Source of the DNA: an uncultured Oscillospiraceae bacterium
GTDB lineage: Bacteria > Bacillota > Clostridia > Oscillospirales > Oscillospiraceae
NCBI GenBank assembly: GCA_910579725.1
Contig: CAJTUD010000009.1
Location: forward strand, 1 to 63,158
Length of the DNA stretch: 63,158 nt
Direction: 5' to 3'
Positions 24,556 through 32,611 of this stretch are shown piece after piece. Under the pieces are notes generated by a model. That model saw only the letters and a list, made by a program, of their open reading frames with translations. It made no database searches and was not told where the DNA came from. The position numbers and the translations under genes are program-made. Each line of letters begins with the position of its first letter. The first letter of the stretch is position 1.

Positions 24556-27060
24556 ATGAGTAAAAAACCCCAATACGATCCGGAGGAGATCCGCTTCCCG
24601 GATCAGAAGATAACCACGACGCCCCTGGTGCCGGAGATGAAGCAGTCCTTCATCGAGTACGCCATGTCCGTCATCAAGGGCCGGGCCCTGCCAGACGTCC
24701 GGGACGGCCTCAAGCCCGTCCATCGCCGTATCCTCTATGCCATGTATGAGGATAATCTGACCTCCGACAAGCCCTTCAAAAAGTCCGCTACCTGTGTCGG
24801 TGACGTTCTGGGCCGTTATCATCCCCACGGAGATCAGTCTGTATACGACGCTCTGGTCCGTCTGGCCCAGGATTTTTCCACCCGCTATCTGTTGGTGGAC
24901 GGCCACGGCAACTTCGGTTCTGTGGACGGAGACCCACCGGCAGCCTACCGGTACACTGAAGCCCGCCTCTCCAAGCTTTCCAATGAGATGCTGCGGGACA
25001 TTGACAAGGACACCGTGGACTGGGACCCTAACTTCGACGAGTCCCGGAAGGAGCCCCGCGTCCTGCCCAGCCGTTTCCCAAACCTGCTGGTAAACGGCTC
25101 CGTTGGTATTGCCGTTGGAATGGCAACCAATATTCCTCCCCATAACCTTCGAGAGGTAATCGGCGCCTGTATTCATGTTCTGGAAAACCCGGAAGCTTCC
25201 CTCAGCGATCTGATGGAATATATTCAGGGTCCGGATTTCCCCACCCGGGGTATCATTATGGGCCGGGCAGGCATCCGGCAGGCTTACGCCACCGGCCGTG
25301 GACATATCAAGGTCCGGGCCCGCACTGAATTTGAGGAGTTCGGCCAAAACCGTATTCGTATTATTGTCACTGAGATTCCTTATCAGGTCAACAAGCGAAT
25401 GCTTATCAAAAACATGGCGGACCAGGTGGAGGACAAACGTCTGGAGGGCATCTCCGATATCCGGGACGAGTCCGACCGCAGCGGTATGCGCATTGTCATT
25501 GAGCTCAAGCGGGACGCTAATCCCCAGGTTGTCCTGAACCGGCTCTTTGCTCAGACCCAGCTGCAAACCACCTTTGCCATCAATATGCTGGCTCTGGTGG
25601 ACGATCAATCGCAGCCCAAAATTCTTTCCCTGCGGCACATCATTGACGAATACCTTAAGCATCAGGAGGAGGTCCTTGTTCGCCGAACCCGCTACGATCT
25701 GAAAAAGGCGCAGGAACGGGCCCATTTGCTGGAAGGGCTTTTGATTGCGCAGGATAACATTGACGAGGTTATCCGCATCATACGCACCAGTTACGACGAT
25801 GCCAAGGAAAACCTGATGTCCCGTTTCTCTCTGGACGAGGTCCAGGCCCAGGCCATTCTGGAGATGCAGCTTCGCCGTCTTCAGGGGCTTGACCGTGAAA
25901 AATTACAGGCTGAATACAAGGAGCTGGAGGAGCGCATCGCCTATTACCAAAGTCTCCTGGCTGACGAAAACCTGCTCAAGGGAGTTCTCAAGGATGAGCT
26001 GAAAGAGATCTCCGACAAATTTGGAGATAACCGCGTTACAGAAATCGGCTTTGACGAGGATGACCTCGATGTGGAAGATCTCATCGAAGAGGAACAGTGT
26101 GTTTACACCCTTACCGACGGTGGCTACATCAAGCGCACCCCCGCCAGCGAGTACCGTCTTCAGGGAAAGGGCGGTAAGGGAAACAAGTCCATGTCTACCA
26201 AAGAGGAGGACAATGTCAACACGGTATTTACCGCCTCTACACATGACTATATTCTATTCTTCACCAATATGGGTCGTGTATACCGCCGGAAGGGTTATCA
26301 GATTCCTTCTTCCGGCAAGACCGCAAAGGGAAGCAATATCGTCAACATTCTCCCTGTGGAGCCCGGTGAGCGAATCAGTGCTATGATCCACACCAACGAT
26401 ATCTCCACCGGCGAGCGGTTCCTTGTGATGGTCACACGCAGCGGCACAATCAAGCGGCTCCCCGGCGAATCTCTTCGGAATCTTCGCAGCAACGGCATCC
26501 GCGCCCTGACGCTGGAGGAAGGGGACGAACTGATTTCCGTACGGGAAACTGACGGAGCTATGAAGATACTCATTGCCACCCATGACGGTGCGGCTATTTG
26601 CTTTGACGAGACAGAAGTCCGTCCCACCGGCCGTGGTTCTATGGGCGTACGCGGTATCCGTCTTCGGGAGGGAGATTATGTCATCGGTGCAGCCCGGGCC
26701 CTGCCTGGCAGGAACGTGCTCACTATCACCGAGAAGGGCTACGGTAAACAGACCCCTGTAGAGGAATACCGCGTCACCGCCCGGGGCGGCCTTGGCATCA
26801 AAAACTACGGTCTCACCGATAAGACCGGGAGCGTTGTAGGCATCAAGGTGGTGGACGGCAGCGAGGACCTTCTGGTTCTCACGGAGAAGGGCATACTCCT
26901 CCGTACCGCCGTAGATACCATCAAGACCTGCGGCCGCTCCACCCAGGGCGTTATTGTCATGCGCTTCAAGGAGGAGGACGATCAGGTTATCTCCATCGCT
27001 CTGGCGGAGCGTGAACCGGAGGAAGATCAGCCATTGGAAGAAAGCGGAACAGACGAATAA
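24556..27060 (+). CDS. gyrA: DNA gyrase subunit A
   Basis: Breakage-reunion subunit, 834 residues. VPEMKQSFIEYAMSVIKGRA at the start, catalytic Tyr133 in YRYTEARLSK, and the six-blade C-terminal wrapping domain with the GyrA box RLQGKGGKGNKS (about 535). The quinolone-determining region reads GRYHPHGDQSVYDALVR: Gln94 stands where E. coli has Ser83, while the Asp87 equivalent is present. RBS AAGGAGGAATTC. Ends in a strong terminator. Confidence 0.98.
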   Translation: MSKKPQYDPEEIRFPDQKITTTPLVPEMKQSFIEYAMSVIKGRALPDVRDGLKPVHRRILYAMYEDNLTSDKPFKKSATCVGDVLGRYHPHGDQSVYDALVRLAQDFSTRYLLVDGHGNFGSVDGDPPAAYRYTEARLSKLSNEMLRDIDKDTVDWDPNFDESRKEPRVLPSRFPNLLVNGSVGIAVGMATNIPPHNLREVIGACIHVLENPEASLSDLMEYIQGPDFPTRGIIMGRAGIRQAYATGRGHIKVRARTEFEEFGQNRIRIIVTEIPYQVNKRMLIKNMADQVEDKRLEGISDIRDESDRSGMRIVIELKRDANPQVVLNRLFAQTQLQTTFAINMLALVDDQSQPKILSLRHIIDEYLKHQEEVLVRRTRYDLKKAQERAHLLEGLLIAQDNIDEVIRIIRTSYDDAKENLMSRFSLDEVQAQAILEMQLRRLQGLDREKLQAEYKELEERIAYYQSLLADENLLKGVLKDELKEISDKFGDNRVTEIGFDEDDLDVEDLIEEEQCVYTLTDGGYIKRTPASEYRLQGKGGKGNKSMSTKEEDNVNTVFTASTHDYILFFTNMGRVYRRKGYQIPSSGKTAKGSNIVNILPVEPGERISAMIHTNDISTGERFLVMVTRSGTIKRLPGESLRNLRSNGIRALTLEEGDELISVRETDGAMKILIATHDGAAICFDETEVRPTGRGSMGVRGIRLREGDYVIGAARALPGRNVLTITEKGYGKQTPVEEYRVTARGGLGIKNYGLTDKTGSVVGIKVVDGSEDLLVLTEKGILLRTAVDTIKTCGRSTQGVIVMRFKEEDDQVISIALAEREPEEDQPLEESGTDE

Positions 27061-27078
27061 AGCTGTAACAAGTGATAA

Positions 27079-27140
27079 AAAGCGATGAAATCCTCAGTGG
27101 TTTCTGGAAATCACTGGGGATTTCATCGTTTATTTATTCT
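27079..27140 (+). terminator. Intrinsic terminator after gyrA
   Basis: GCGATGAAATCC pairs with GGATTTCATCG, continued by CAGTG/CACTG, followed by a T-rich tract. Confidence 0.85.
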
Positions 27141-27175
27141 TTCAGAAAAAATATATTGGTTTTTTGGCGAATTGA

Positions 27176-27204
27176 TTGCCATTTCTCTTAGAATCTGTTA
27201 TGCT
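27176..27204 (+). promoter_or_regulatory. Likely rnhA promoter
   Basis: TTGCCA (27176-27181), 17 bp, TATGCT (27199-27204). The rest of the gyrA-rnhA gap (27061-27361) shows only the terminator and a ~150-nt leader in which I see no known structure. Confidence 0.5.
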
Positions 27205-27361
27205 GTTAAAACGGTCATGAAAAAGGGGAGTGCGTGCAAGCCATATAATATGTGATGTGCAGCTTCTGTGCCTGCCTTTTTGTTCTCCGGCGCATTATGA
27301 CATGGCGGATTTGGTCAATTTCCCGTCATTGTAAGCAGACTACCCAGACAGGAGCAAATCC

Positions 27362-27799
27362 ATGAAAACTGTAACCATCTATACCGACGGAGCCTGCTCC
27401 GGCAACCCAGGTCCCGGCGGCTGGGGCGCGATTCTGCAATACGGCCCCCATACCAAAGAGCTTTCCGGCGGTGAACCGAACACTACAAATAACCGCATGG
27501 AGCTTACCGGCGTGATTCGTGCGCTTCAAACTTTGAAAGAGCCCTGTGTAGTGGAGCTCTACTCTGACAGCAAGTATGTCATTGACGCGCTTTCCAAAGG
27601 CTGGGCAAAGGGCTGGAGGGCCAGGGGATGGATTAAGAGCGACAAGAAACCGGCTTTGAACCCGGATCTCTGGGAGCTTCTTCTGGACCTGTGCGAGTAT
27701 CATCAGGTCCATACCCATTGGGTGAAGGGTCACGCGGAAAACCCATATAATAATCGCTGTGATCAGCTTGCTGTCGGCGAGTGGCAGAAGCTGAAATAG
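27362..27799 (+). CDS. rnhA: Ribonuclease HI
   Basis: Cleaves RNA in RNA-DNA hybrids. 145 residues, the short bacterial form. Active-site acids: YTDGACSGNPGPGGWG (Asp9), NNRMELTGVIRAL (Glu), LYSDSKYVIDAL (Asp) and the C-terminal NNRCDQLA (Asp); the basic protrusion GWAKGWRARGWIKSDKKP and the catalytic His in WVKGHAENPYNN are present. Single gene with its own promoter and terminator. Confidence 0.96.
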   Translation: MKTVTIYTDGACSGNPGPGGWGAILQYGPHTKELSGGEPNTTNNRMELTGVIRALQTLKEPCVVELYSDSKYVIDALSKGWAKGWRARGWIKSDKKPALNPDLWELLLDLCEYHQVHTHWVKGHAENPYNNRCDQLAVGEWQKLK

Positions 27800-27800
27800 A

Positions 27801-27837
27801 AAAAGTACCGAAACTACGGGTTTCGGTACTTTTTTTG
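27801..27837 (+). terminator. Intrinsic terminator after rnhA
   Basis: AAAAAGTACCGAAA pairs with TTTCGGTACTTTTT around a 7-nt loop, ending in TTTTTTT. Confidence 0.9.
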
Positions 27838-27964
27838 GGAAACTCCTGTACGGCTGAAACTGTTGATTCGCTTCCCTTATTTTGCCCATTATGCGGTAGG
27901 AAGCAGTAAGTAAATGCAGGTTAAATCCCTCGATAAGCTGAAGTTTAACCGGGATTTTATTTTT

Positions 27965-28852
27965 TCAGCACTGATCATAAATTGAGCCGCTGAATGACTG
28001 CAAAGCCGGCAGCAATACTTCTTCAATAAAGCCTATACGGTCAAATACGGTTGGCTTGAAGTATGCAGAAACCGCAGCGACAATCTTTCTGTTCGGGTCC
28101 ACATAGATCACATTGCCGCTGTTTCCAATAGCGGCATAAATATTTTTCTCAGGATGCACGATCCACCAGAGGTAGCCATATGACATCCCTCGGAAGCGGT
28201 TGTCCATTACCGGTTTCGGGATGAGGATTTCCTTGATCCATTTTTGTAAGCAAAGCTGTCCGATTTTTGCCATATCTGCGGCGCTCATACACAAGCCATA
28301 ACCAGGTGTGCCAAGCCCTTGCGGGTCACAAAACCATACATTTTTTCTTGGTAATTTGTCCATGGTAAACTGCTTGTGATCCGCCGCCGTCTCCGCATAA
28401 TAATTTTTGTGCTTTTGTATACCGATAGGGAGGAACAGATATTGGTTTGCAAAGTCTACGGTTTTCATACCCGTTGCTATGTAAAGGATGCCAGAAAGAA
28501 TGTGCAGACATACTGTCCGGTAATTAAACTCGATACCTTTCCTTCCTCCGAGAAAGTCCAGAGAAGCCGTTGTCCAGTTCTCACTGGAGCATACCTTTGT
28601 CCAAGGATCGCCATGTCCCTTATAAGGTGCGCGCATGGTCAAAAGCTGTTTGATAGTTACATCGTAAATCGTTTTTTCTCCTCGCTTAACAGAATATTCG
28701 GAAAAATAGGACAATACCTTATCATCTATACTGCCAATTCTTCCATGATCAATGGCAATTCCCACAAGCAGCGATGCAATACTTTTTGTTGCGGACATGA
28801 TATGTGTGCAGTCTGTCCTTTGATAGCCGTTCCATTCTGCGCAATAGATCAC
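27965..28852 (-). CDS. Beta-lactamase-family serine hydrolase, 5' end apparently damaged
   Basis: 295 codons from GTG 28852. Class-C/penicillin-binding fold: SATKSIASLLVGIAID has the SxxK nucleophile-lysine pair, but only about 20 residues from this start. The frame extends upstream 20 codons (QISVLQNGNV), matching the family N-terminal strand, then meets a TAA (about 28913) and lacks a normal start. Homologues usually have 40-60 residues before SxxK, so this copy looks truncated or pseudogenised. The rest is intact (GLGTPGYGLCMSAADMAKIG, SYGYLWWIVHP, IGNSGNVIYVDPNRKIV). AT-richer than neighbours; probably acquired. Confidence 0.65.
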   Translation of the reverse strand: MIYCAEWNGYQRTDCTHIMSATKSIASLLVGIAIDHGRIGSIDDKVLSYFSEYSVKRGEKTIYDVTIKQLLTMRAPYKGHGDPWTKVCSSENWTTASLDFLGGRKGIEFNYRTVCLHILSGILYIATGMKTVDFANQYLFLPIGIQKHKNYYAETAADHKQFTMDKLPRKNVWFCDPQGLGTPGYGLCMSAADMAKIGQLCLQKWIKEILIPKPVMDNRFRGMSYGYLWWIVHPEKNIYAAIGNSGNVIYVDPNRKIVAAVSAYFKPTVFDRIGFIEEVLLPALQSFSGSIYDQC

Positions 28853-28960
28853 GTTTCCGTTTTGCAGGACGCTGATCTGACAGATATTCGGCTGTTGATC
28901 TTGTCCCTTTTAAGAAAAGTGTTGCTATGTTACAACTTCGGCAGTTTCTACAAAAGTATG

Positions 28961-28989
28961 TTGATACAGTCGTCATGATATGCTATAAT
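28961..28989 (+). promoter_or_regulatory. Sigma-A promoter of the GNAT gene at 29026
   Basis: TTGATA (28961-28966), 17 bp, perfect TATAAT (28984-28989). Confidence 0.7.
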
Positions 28990-29025
28990 CTGAACGACAA
29001 ATTAAAGATTTTGAGGATAAAGCCC

Positions 29026-29511
29026 ATGAAGATTAGAGGAGCAACAGAGCATGAATTGTTGAAATTGTGGGGATATGAAAGTATTCATACTGCTTCTTCT
29101 AATGCAAAATTCTTTTGCGACAACATAAAAAGAGGGAATGCTGAATTTTGGACGCTCGACTATGATGGAGAATTGGTTGGAGAGCTGTATGTTTTCTATG
29201 ACCTTGAGGACAAAGATTTTGCAGATGGCAAAAGAACTGCTTATCTTTGTGCATTTAGAGTTAGAACAGATTTCCGTGGTCAGGGATTAGGGTCAAAGCT
29301 GATCTGCCACGTAATGGAGCACATAAAGGATTTGGGATATCAAAGGATATCTATTGGTGTTGACACCACAGATATGGCTAATATTCGTTTATATACGCGG
29401 CTTGGTTTTACAATAAAGGGAAAAGAGTGTGCAGAAGATCCTTGCGACAGAGACGAAAATATGCAGCCGAGATCATGTCCTTGCTTTTGGCTGTTATATA
29501 AAGAGGTCTAA
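29026..29511 (+). CDS. GNAT-family N-acetyltransferase
   Basis: 161 residues from ATG 29026 after TGAGGAT. GNAT core: GELVGELYVFYDLEDKDF, RVRTDFRGQGLGSKLICHV (acetyl-CoA P-loop R-G-Q-G-L-G), ISIGVDTTDMANIRLYTRLG. Low GC compared with flanking genes (many AAA, ATA and TTA codons), like the neighbouring serine hydrolase. Together they form an AT-rich accessory patch between rnhA and lrgB. Substrate unknown. Confidence 0.85.
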   Translation: MKIRGATEHELLKLWGYESIHTASSNAKFFCDNIKRGNAEFWTLDYDGELVGELYVFYDLEDKDFADGKRTAYLCAFRVRTDFRGQGLGSKLICHVMEHIKDLGYQRISIGVDTTDMANIRLYTRLGFTIKGKECAEDPCDRDENMQPRSCPCFWLLYKEV

Positions 29512-29744
29512 ATATCTGATCAGCTAACTCCGATATTACAAACAATTTTCAAACTATTCTTTGTAAATGGGAATATATGAAAAACAAACGGTTACATTGA
29601 CAGATTTTCTGAACAGGCAGTCAGACAAAAGAGCGCACGAAATCTCTTTTTACAATTTTTTCTTCCAAGAAAAAGGAGAATACGCAAAAAATCGTAAGAT
29701 CGTTCATAAATTGTTTACATGCCGTACATGATTTCTTCTTAAAC

Positions 29745-29850
29745 ATCCTGTAATATCATAATCAGCAAAGGGGTAACACCCCGATGCGATTTCTCCCTCC
29801 TAAAACACACACAACACACACCAGGAAGCCCCGCCATCCGGCGGGGCTTC
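29745..29850 (+). ncRNA. Candidate small RNA upstream of the lrgB terminator
   Basis: A short hairpin GGGGT/ACCCC (29769-29781), an unpaired CTCCCTCC stretch (29791-29799), an A/C-only linker, and a strong terminator. The C-rich stretch could pair with AGGAGG-type ribosome binding sites, as in Gram-positive C-rich sRNAs. No convincing promoter was seen. The rest of 29512-29744 is AT-rich with nothing recognised. Confidence 0.3.
29823..29850. terminator. Terminator between the candidate sRNA and lrgB
   Basis: AAGCCCCGCC, ATCC loop, GGCGGGGCTT, then TCTTGG on the plus strand. It faces the lrgB stop (29876) and may serve both strands. Confidence 0.75.
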
Positions 29851-29875
29851 TTGGTTCATTTTTATAATCAGGCAT

Positions 29876-30574
29876 TCACCTGACTAACCCTGCCATCACT
29901 GGTGCAGCGGCTACAGTCAGCAATCCAGTTGTCACAATGGCAAGCGAACTGGCGGCCCCCTGGATTTCCCCCAGCTCCACTGCCCGGGAGGTTCCCGCTG
30001 CATGAGAGGACGTACCAATAGCAAGTCCCTGACTTACTGGATCTGTCACCCGGAAGATTTTCAGCAGGGAGGGGGCGGCCACCGCTCCAAACAGTCCTGT
30101 CAGCATGATGGTAGCCATGGTAATAGCTGGAAAACCGCCCAGCTCTTCACTGAGTCCCTTGCCGATAGCCGTGGTAATCGATTTGGGCAGGAGCGAGATG
30201 TACTCCGCATCCTTCATCTGGAAGAGGACCAGCATTGCTGCGCATCCCGCCATATGGGCAGCTACACCGGCCAGACATCCTGCCAGGACGGCTCCGGCGT
30301 TTTTCTTCAGAAGCTCAAACTGCTTGTACAAAGGAATCGCCAGACAGATGGTGGCTGGCGTCAGAAAGAACTCCAGAATTTTTCCGCCGTTTTCATAAAA
30401 GGTATCATATTCCGTTCCCGTCCCCAGCAGCACCGCCCCGCACAGCAGTGTGGCAAACAGCAGCGGGTTGCAGATTTCCTTTCCTGCCCGCTTGTTGATG
30501 CTCCTGGCCAGCTGAAAGCTGCCCATTGCCAGCAGCAGACCAAAGCAGGAACACGCCTGAAAAAGATCACTCAT
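29876..30574 (-). CDS. lrgB: LrgB-family membrane protein
   Basis: 232 residues, about six to seven membrane helices. ATICLAIPLYKQFELLKKN, PKSITTAIGKGLSEELGGFP (the conserved LrgB/CidB loop) and GTSSHAAGTSRAVELGE are family signatures. LrgAB/CidAB-type pairs are holin-like systems or, in some bacteria, transporters of small organic acids such as pyruvate. Overlaps lrgA by 8 nt. Confidence 0.93.
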   Translation of the reverse strand: MSDLFQACSCFGLLLAMGSFQLARSINKRAGKEICNPLLFATLLCGAVLLGTGTEYDTFYENGGKILEFFLTPATICLAIPLYKQFELLKKNAGAVLAGCLAGVAAHMAGCAAMLVLFQMKDAEYISLLPKSITTAIGKGLSEELGGFPAITMATIMLTGLFGAVAAPSLLKIFRVTDPVSQGLAIGTSSHAAGTSRAVELGEIQGAASSLAIVTTGLLTVAAAPVMAGLVR

Positions 30575-30926
30575 GTTCCTTCTCCTTCCTTTCGATCATC
30601 CATTGGGAGATCCGCCCCGTCACGATCATTACGACGGTAGTGCCAGCCAGTCCCATAATCAGCACCGGCAGCAGCATTTCCTGAATAGTATCCAGCACCG
30701 TCAGAAAACTTACGGAAGCTGGTACCAGCAGCAGCGGCATCAGCTCCAGCAGCAGTCCGCCCACGTCCTCGATCTGCTCCAATCGAAGCATACTTGTTTT
30801 CAGCAAAATAAATAGCAAAATGAGCCCGTAAATACTGGCAGGTACCGGCAGCGGTACAAAATATTTGATGATTTCCGCCGCAAACGTCACCGCCGCAATG
30901 ATAACTGCTTGTTGTAAATACTTCAT
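30567..30926 (-). CDS. lrgA: CidA/LrgA-family holin-like protein
   Basis: 119 residues with four membrane helices. VPLPVPASIYGLILLFILL is the family signature (PxPxSxxGxxxL), followed by LELMPLLLVPASVSFL. It starts 4 nt after the alanyl-tRNA editing gene and overlaps lrgB. LytSR-type control genes are not adjacent. Confidence 0.92.
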   Translation of the reverse strand: MKYLQQAVIIAAVTFAAEIIKYFVPLPVPASIYGLILLFILLKTSMLRLEQIEDVGGLLLELMPLLLVPASVSFLTVLDTIQEMLLPVLIMGLAGTTVVMIVTGRISQWMIERKEKEHE

Positions 30927-30930
30927 ATAA

Positions 30931-32079
30931 TTACCGCTTACTCAGAAAGAATTCCCGTATTTCCGCCTCTCCTGCTTTCACACTGCCCTGGACGAACTCC
31001 GGCTTTCCACCACCCCGGCCGTTAAGTTTCTCGTTCAATTCCTTTGCCAGACTGCGCAAGTCTGCACCGTTCTGGCCCACAGCGTACTGATATGTGCCGT
31101 CCCCTCCCGCAAACACCGCACACCGTCCACCGCATCTCTCCTTTACCAGTCCGCACAGCTTTCTCAACGAATCTCCTGCCATGGCTCCCTCGATCAACAG
31201 CACGTTGCCTTTTCCGGTCAGCTCCTCCGCCTTTCGGATAAAATCGCCTTCCTCCAGCTCAGCTACCCGGCCCCGCAGGGTGTAAATCTCTTTTTGCAGC
31301 CGCTCCACCGCCGCCGCTGTCTCGTCCGGCTTGGCGGACAGCAGTTGGGAAACCCTTGTATTCTGTTCCGCAATCCGGTTAATCCATTTCAAGGCCCGCT
31401 CTCCTGCGGCCATTTCGATTCTCACGCCGTCCCGGAACTTCTGGCAGGAGATGAGCTTCACCATACCAACCTGACCGCTGCTCCTCACATGGGTTCCGCA
31501 GCAGGCACAGCAGTCCGCTTCCGGCCAGCGTACGATCCTGACTGCCCCGCTCAGTGCCTTTTTGCTCCGGTACTCCATGTTTTCTAACTCAGTAGGGGAG
31601 GGCCAGGCAATTTGAATTTTCTGATCCGCCCAGATATACCGATTGGCCTCGTTTTCCACAAAAATCAAGTCCTCTGTGGATAACTCGGTATTAAAATCAA
31701 TTGTTACCAGCTCGTGCCCTATGTGAAAACCAACATTTTCGCAGCCGAATTTACCGCATAAAATCCCGCTGACAATGTGTTCACCACTGTGCTGCTGCAT
31801 AAAATCGAACCTTCTGGCCCAATCGACGGTACCTGTAACCGTCTCCCCAATGTCAACAGGGCCATCACAAAAATGCAGGATTTCCTCATTTTTTTCCCTT
31901 GTGTCGAAAACCTTGACGTTTCCCAGGATTCCATGATCCGCTGGCTGGCCGCCCCCCTCAGGATAGAAAGCAGTCCGGTCCAATGTGACAATCCACTGTC
32001 CCTTTTCCTCCCGGCAGTCCAGAACGGTACCGGAGAATTCCTTCAGAAACGGGTCCTCATAGAACAATTTTTCCGTCAT
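30931..32079 (-). CDS. Alanyl-tRNA editing protein (AlaX-like with DHHA1 domain)
   Basis: 382 residues. Free-standing homologue of the AlaRS editing part, clearing Ser- or Gly-mischarged tRNA(Ala). N-terminal barrel: TAFYPEGGGQPADHG. Zinc site: QQHSGEHIVSG (HxxxH) and CCACCGTHV (CxxxH). Short coiled linker (about 240-275), then DHHA1 with the Gly-rich LNGRGGGKPEFVQG. It lacks the aminoacylation domain. RBS weak (TTAGGA). Heads the lrgAB run, an association I cannot explain. Confidence 0.92.
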   Translation of the reverse strand: MTEKLFYEDPFLKEFSGTVLDCREEKGQWIVTLDRTAFYPEGGGQPADHGILGNVKVFDTREKNEEILHFCDGPVDIGETVTGTVDWARRFDFMQQHSGEHIVSGILCGKFGCENVGFHIGHELVTIDFNTELSTEDLIFVENEANRYIWADQKIQIAWPSPTELENMEYRSKKALSGAVRIVRWPEADCCACCGTHVRSSGQVGMVKLISCQKFRDGVRIEMAAGERALKWINRIAEQNTRVSQLLSAKPDETAAAVERLQKEIYTLRGRVAELEEGDFIRKAEELTGKGNVLLIEGAMAGDSLRKLCGLVKERCGGRCAVFAGGDGTYQYAVGQNGADLRSLAKELNEKLNGRGGGKPEFVQGSVKAGEAEIREFFLSKR

Positions 32080-32117
32080 TCCTAAAAGCCTTTCTGCTGC
32101 CTTGCCGGCAGCGGGAC

Positions 32118-32536
32118 CTTCTTTTCCCTTGTGGGAAAAGAAGCAAAAGCACCCTCAAGGGACGTTCCGTCCCTTGAGAATCCCTTATATTACGTGGGTG
32201 ATTATTTTACGCTGCAACGTACCCCTGCCGTTCTGCTTGGATGTTTTCGTTAGTGCGCAGGACTTCTGCGTCTACCCACGAGCACACTGTAGTGCCTACC
32301 GTCATACACGCTGGATCTCCCGGGATTCTTTTCGGGAGTTCCAACGTATATATGGTAGGGTCTGCCGTTTACATCCTAAAATTGACGCTTTGCCCGATAC
32401 ATGGGAGACTGTCCGATTCAGACCGGACGGTCTCCCGCAAAAGCGCAAAAACAATAATCCCAATAGTTATAAGGGAGTCTTGAACCGTAAGTTCAAGCGC
32501 GTTTTTGGATACTTTTGCCGCAGGGCAAAAGTATCC
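32118..32536. repeat. Noncoding element 2 with inverted two-hairpin ends (aspS-alaX gap)
   Basis: Left module: CTTCTTTTCCC/GGGAAAAGAAG (32118-32143), linker CAAAAGC, CTCAAGGGAC/GTCCCTTGAG (32154-32178), then AATCCC. Right module on the minus strand: GGATACTTTTGCC/GGCAAAAGTATCC (32507-32536), linker AAAAACGCG, CTTGAAC/GTTCAAG (32479-32497), then ACTCCC. Core GATTATTTTACGC at 32200-32212 and CCCCTGCC nearby match element 1. More hairpins lie between (CTCCCG/CGGGAG near 32316, GAGAC/GTCTC near 32405). No gene was seen in 32080-32611. Confidence 0.6.
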
Positions 32537-32542
32537 GGGGGA

Positions 32543-32565
32543 GTCCGGGGGCGAGAAGCCCCCGG
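32543..32565 (-). terminator. GC-rich hairpin downstream of aspS
   Basis: CCGGGGGC and GCCCCCGG around a 5-nt loop, about 50 nt after the aspS stop on the minus strand. A classic U-run is missing, so termination strength is uncertain. Confidence 0.35.
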
Positions 32566-32611
32566 GCTGATTAAAGAAAAATTTTCCGTTTGCACACCCT
32601 GTGCGCGAAAG

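Noticed and set aside
24448..25725. 425-codon minus-strand ORF opposite gyrA
   Set aside because: Antisense shadow of gyrA.
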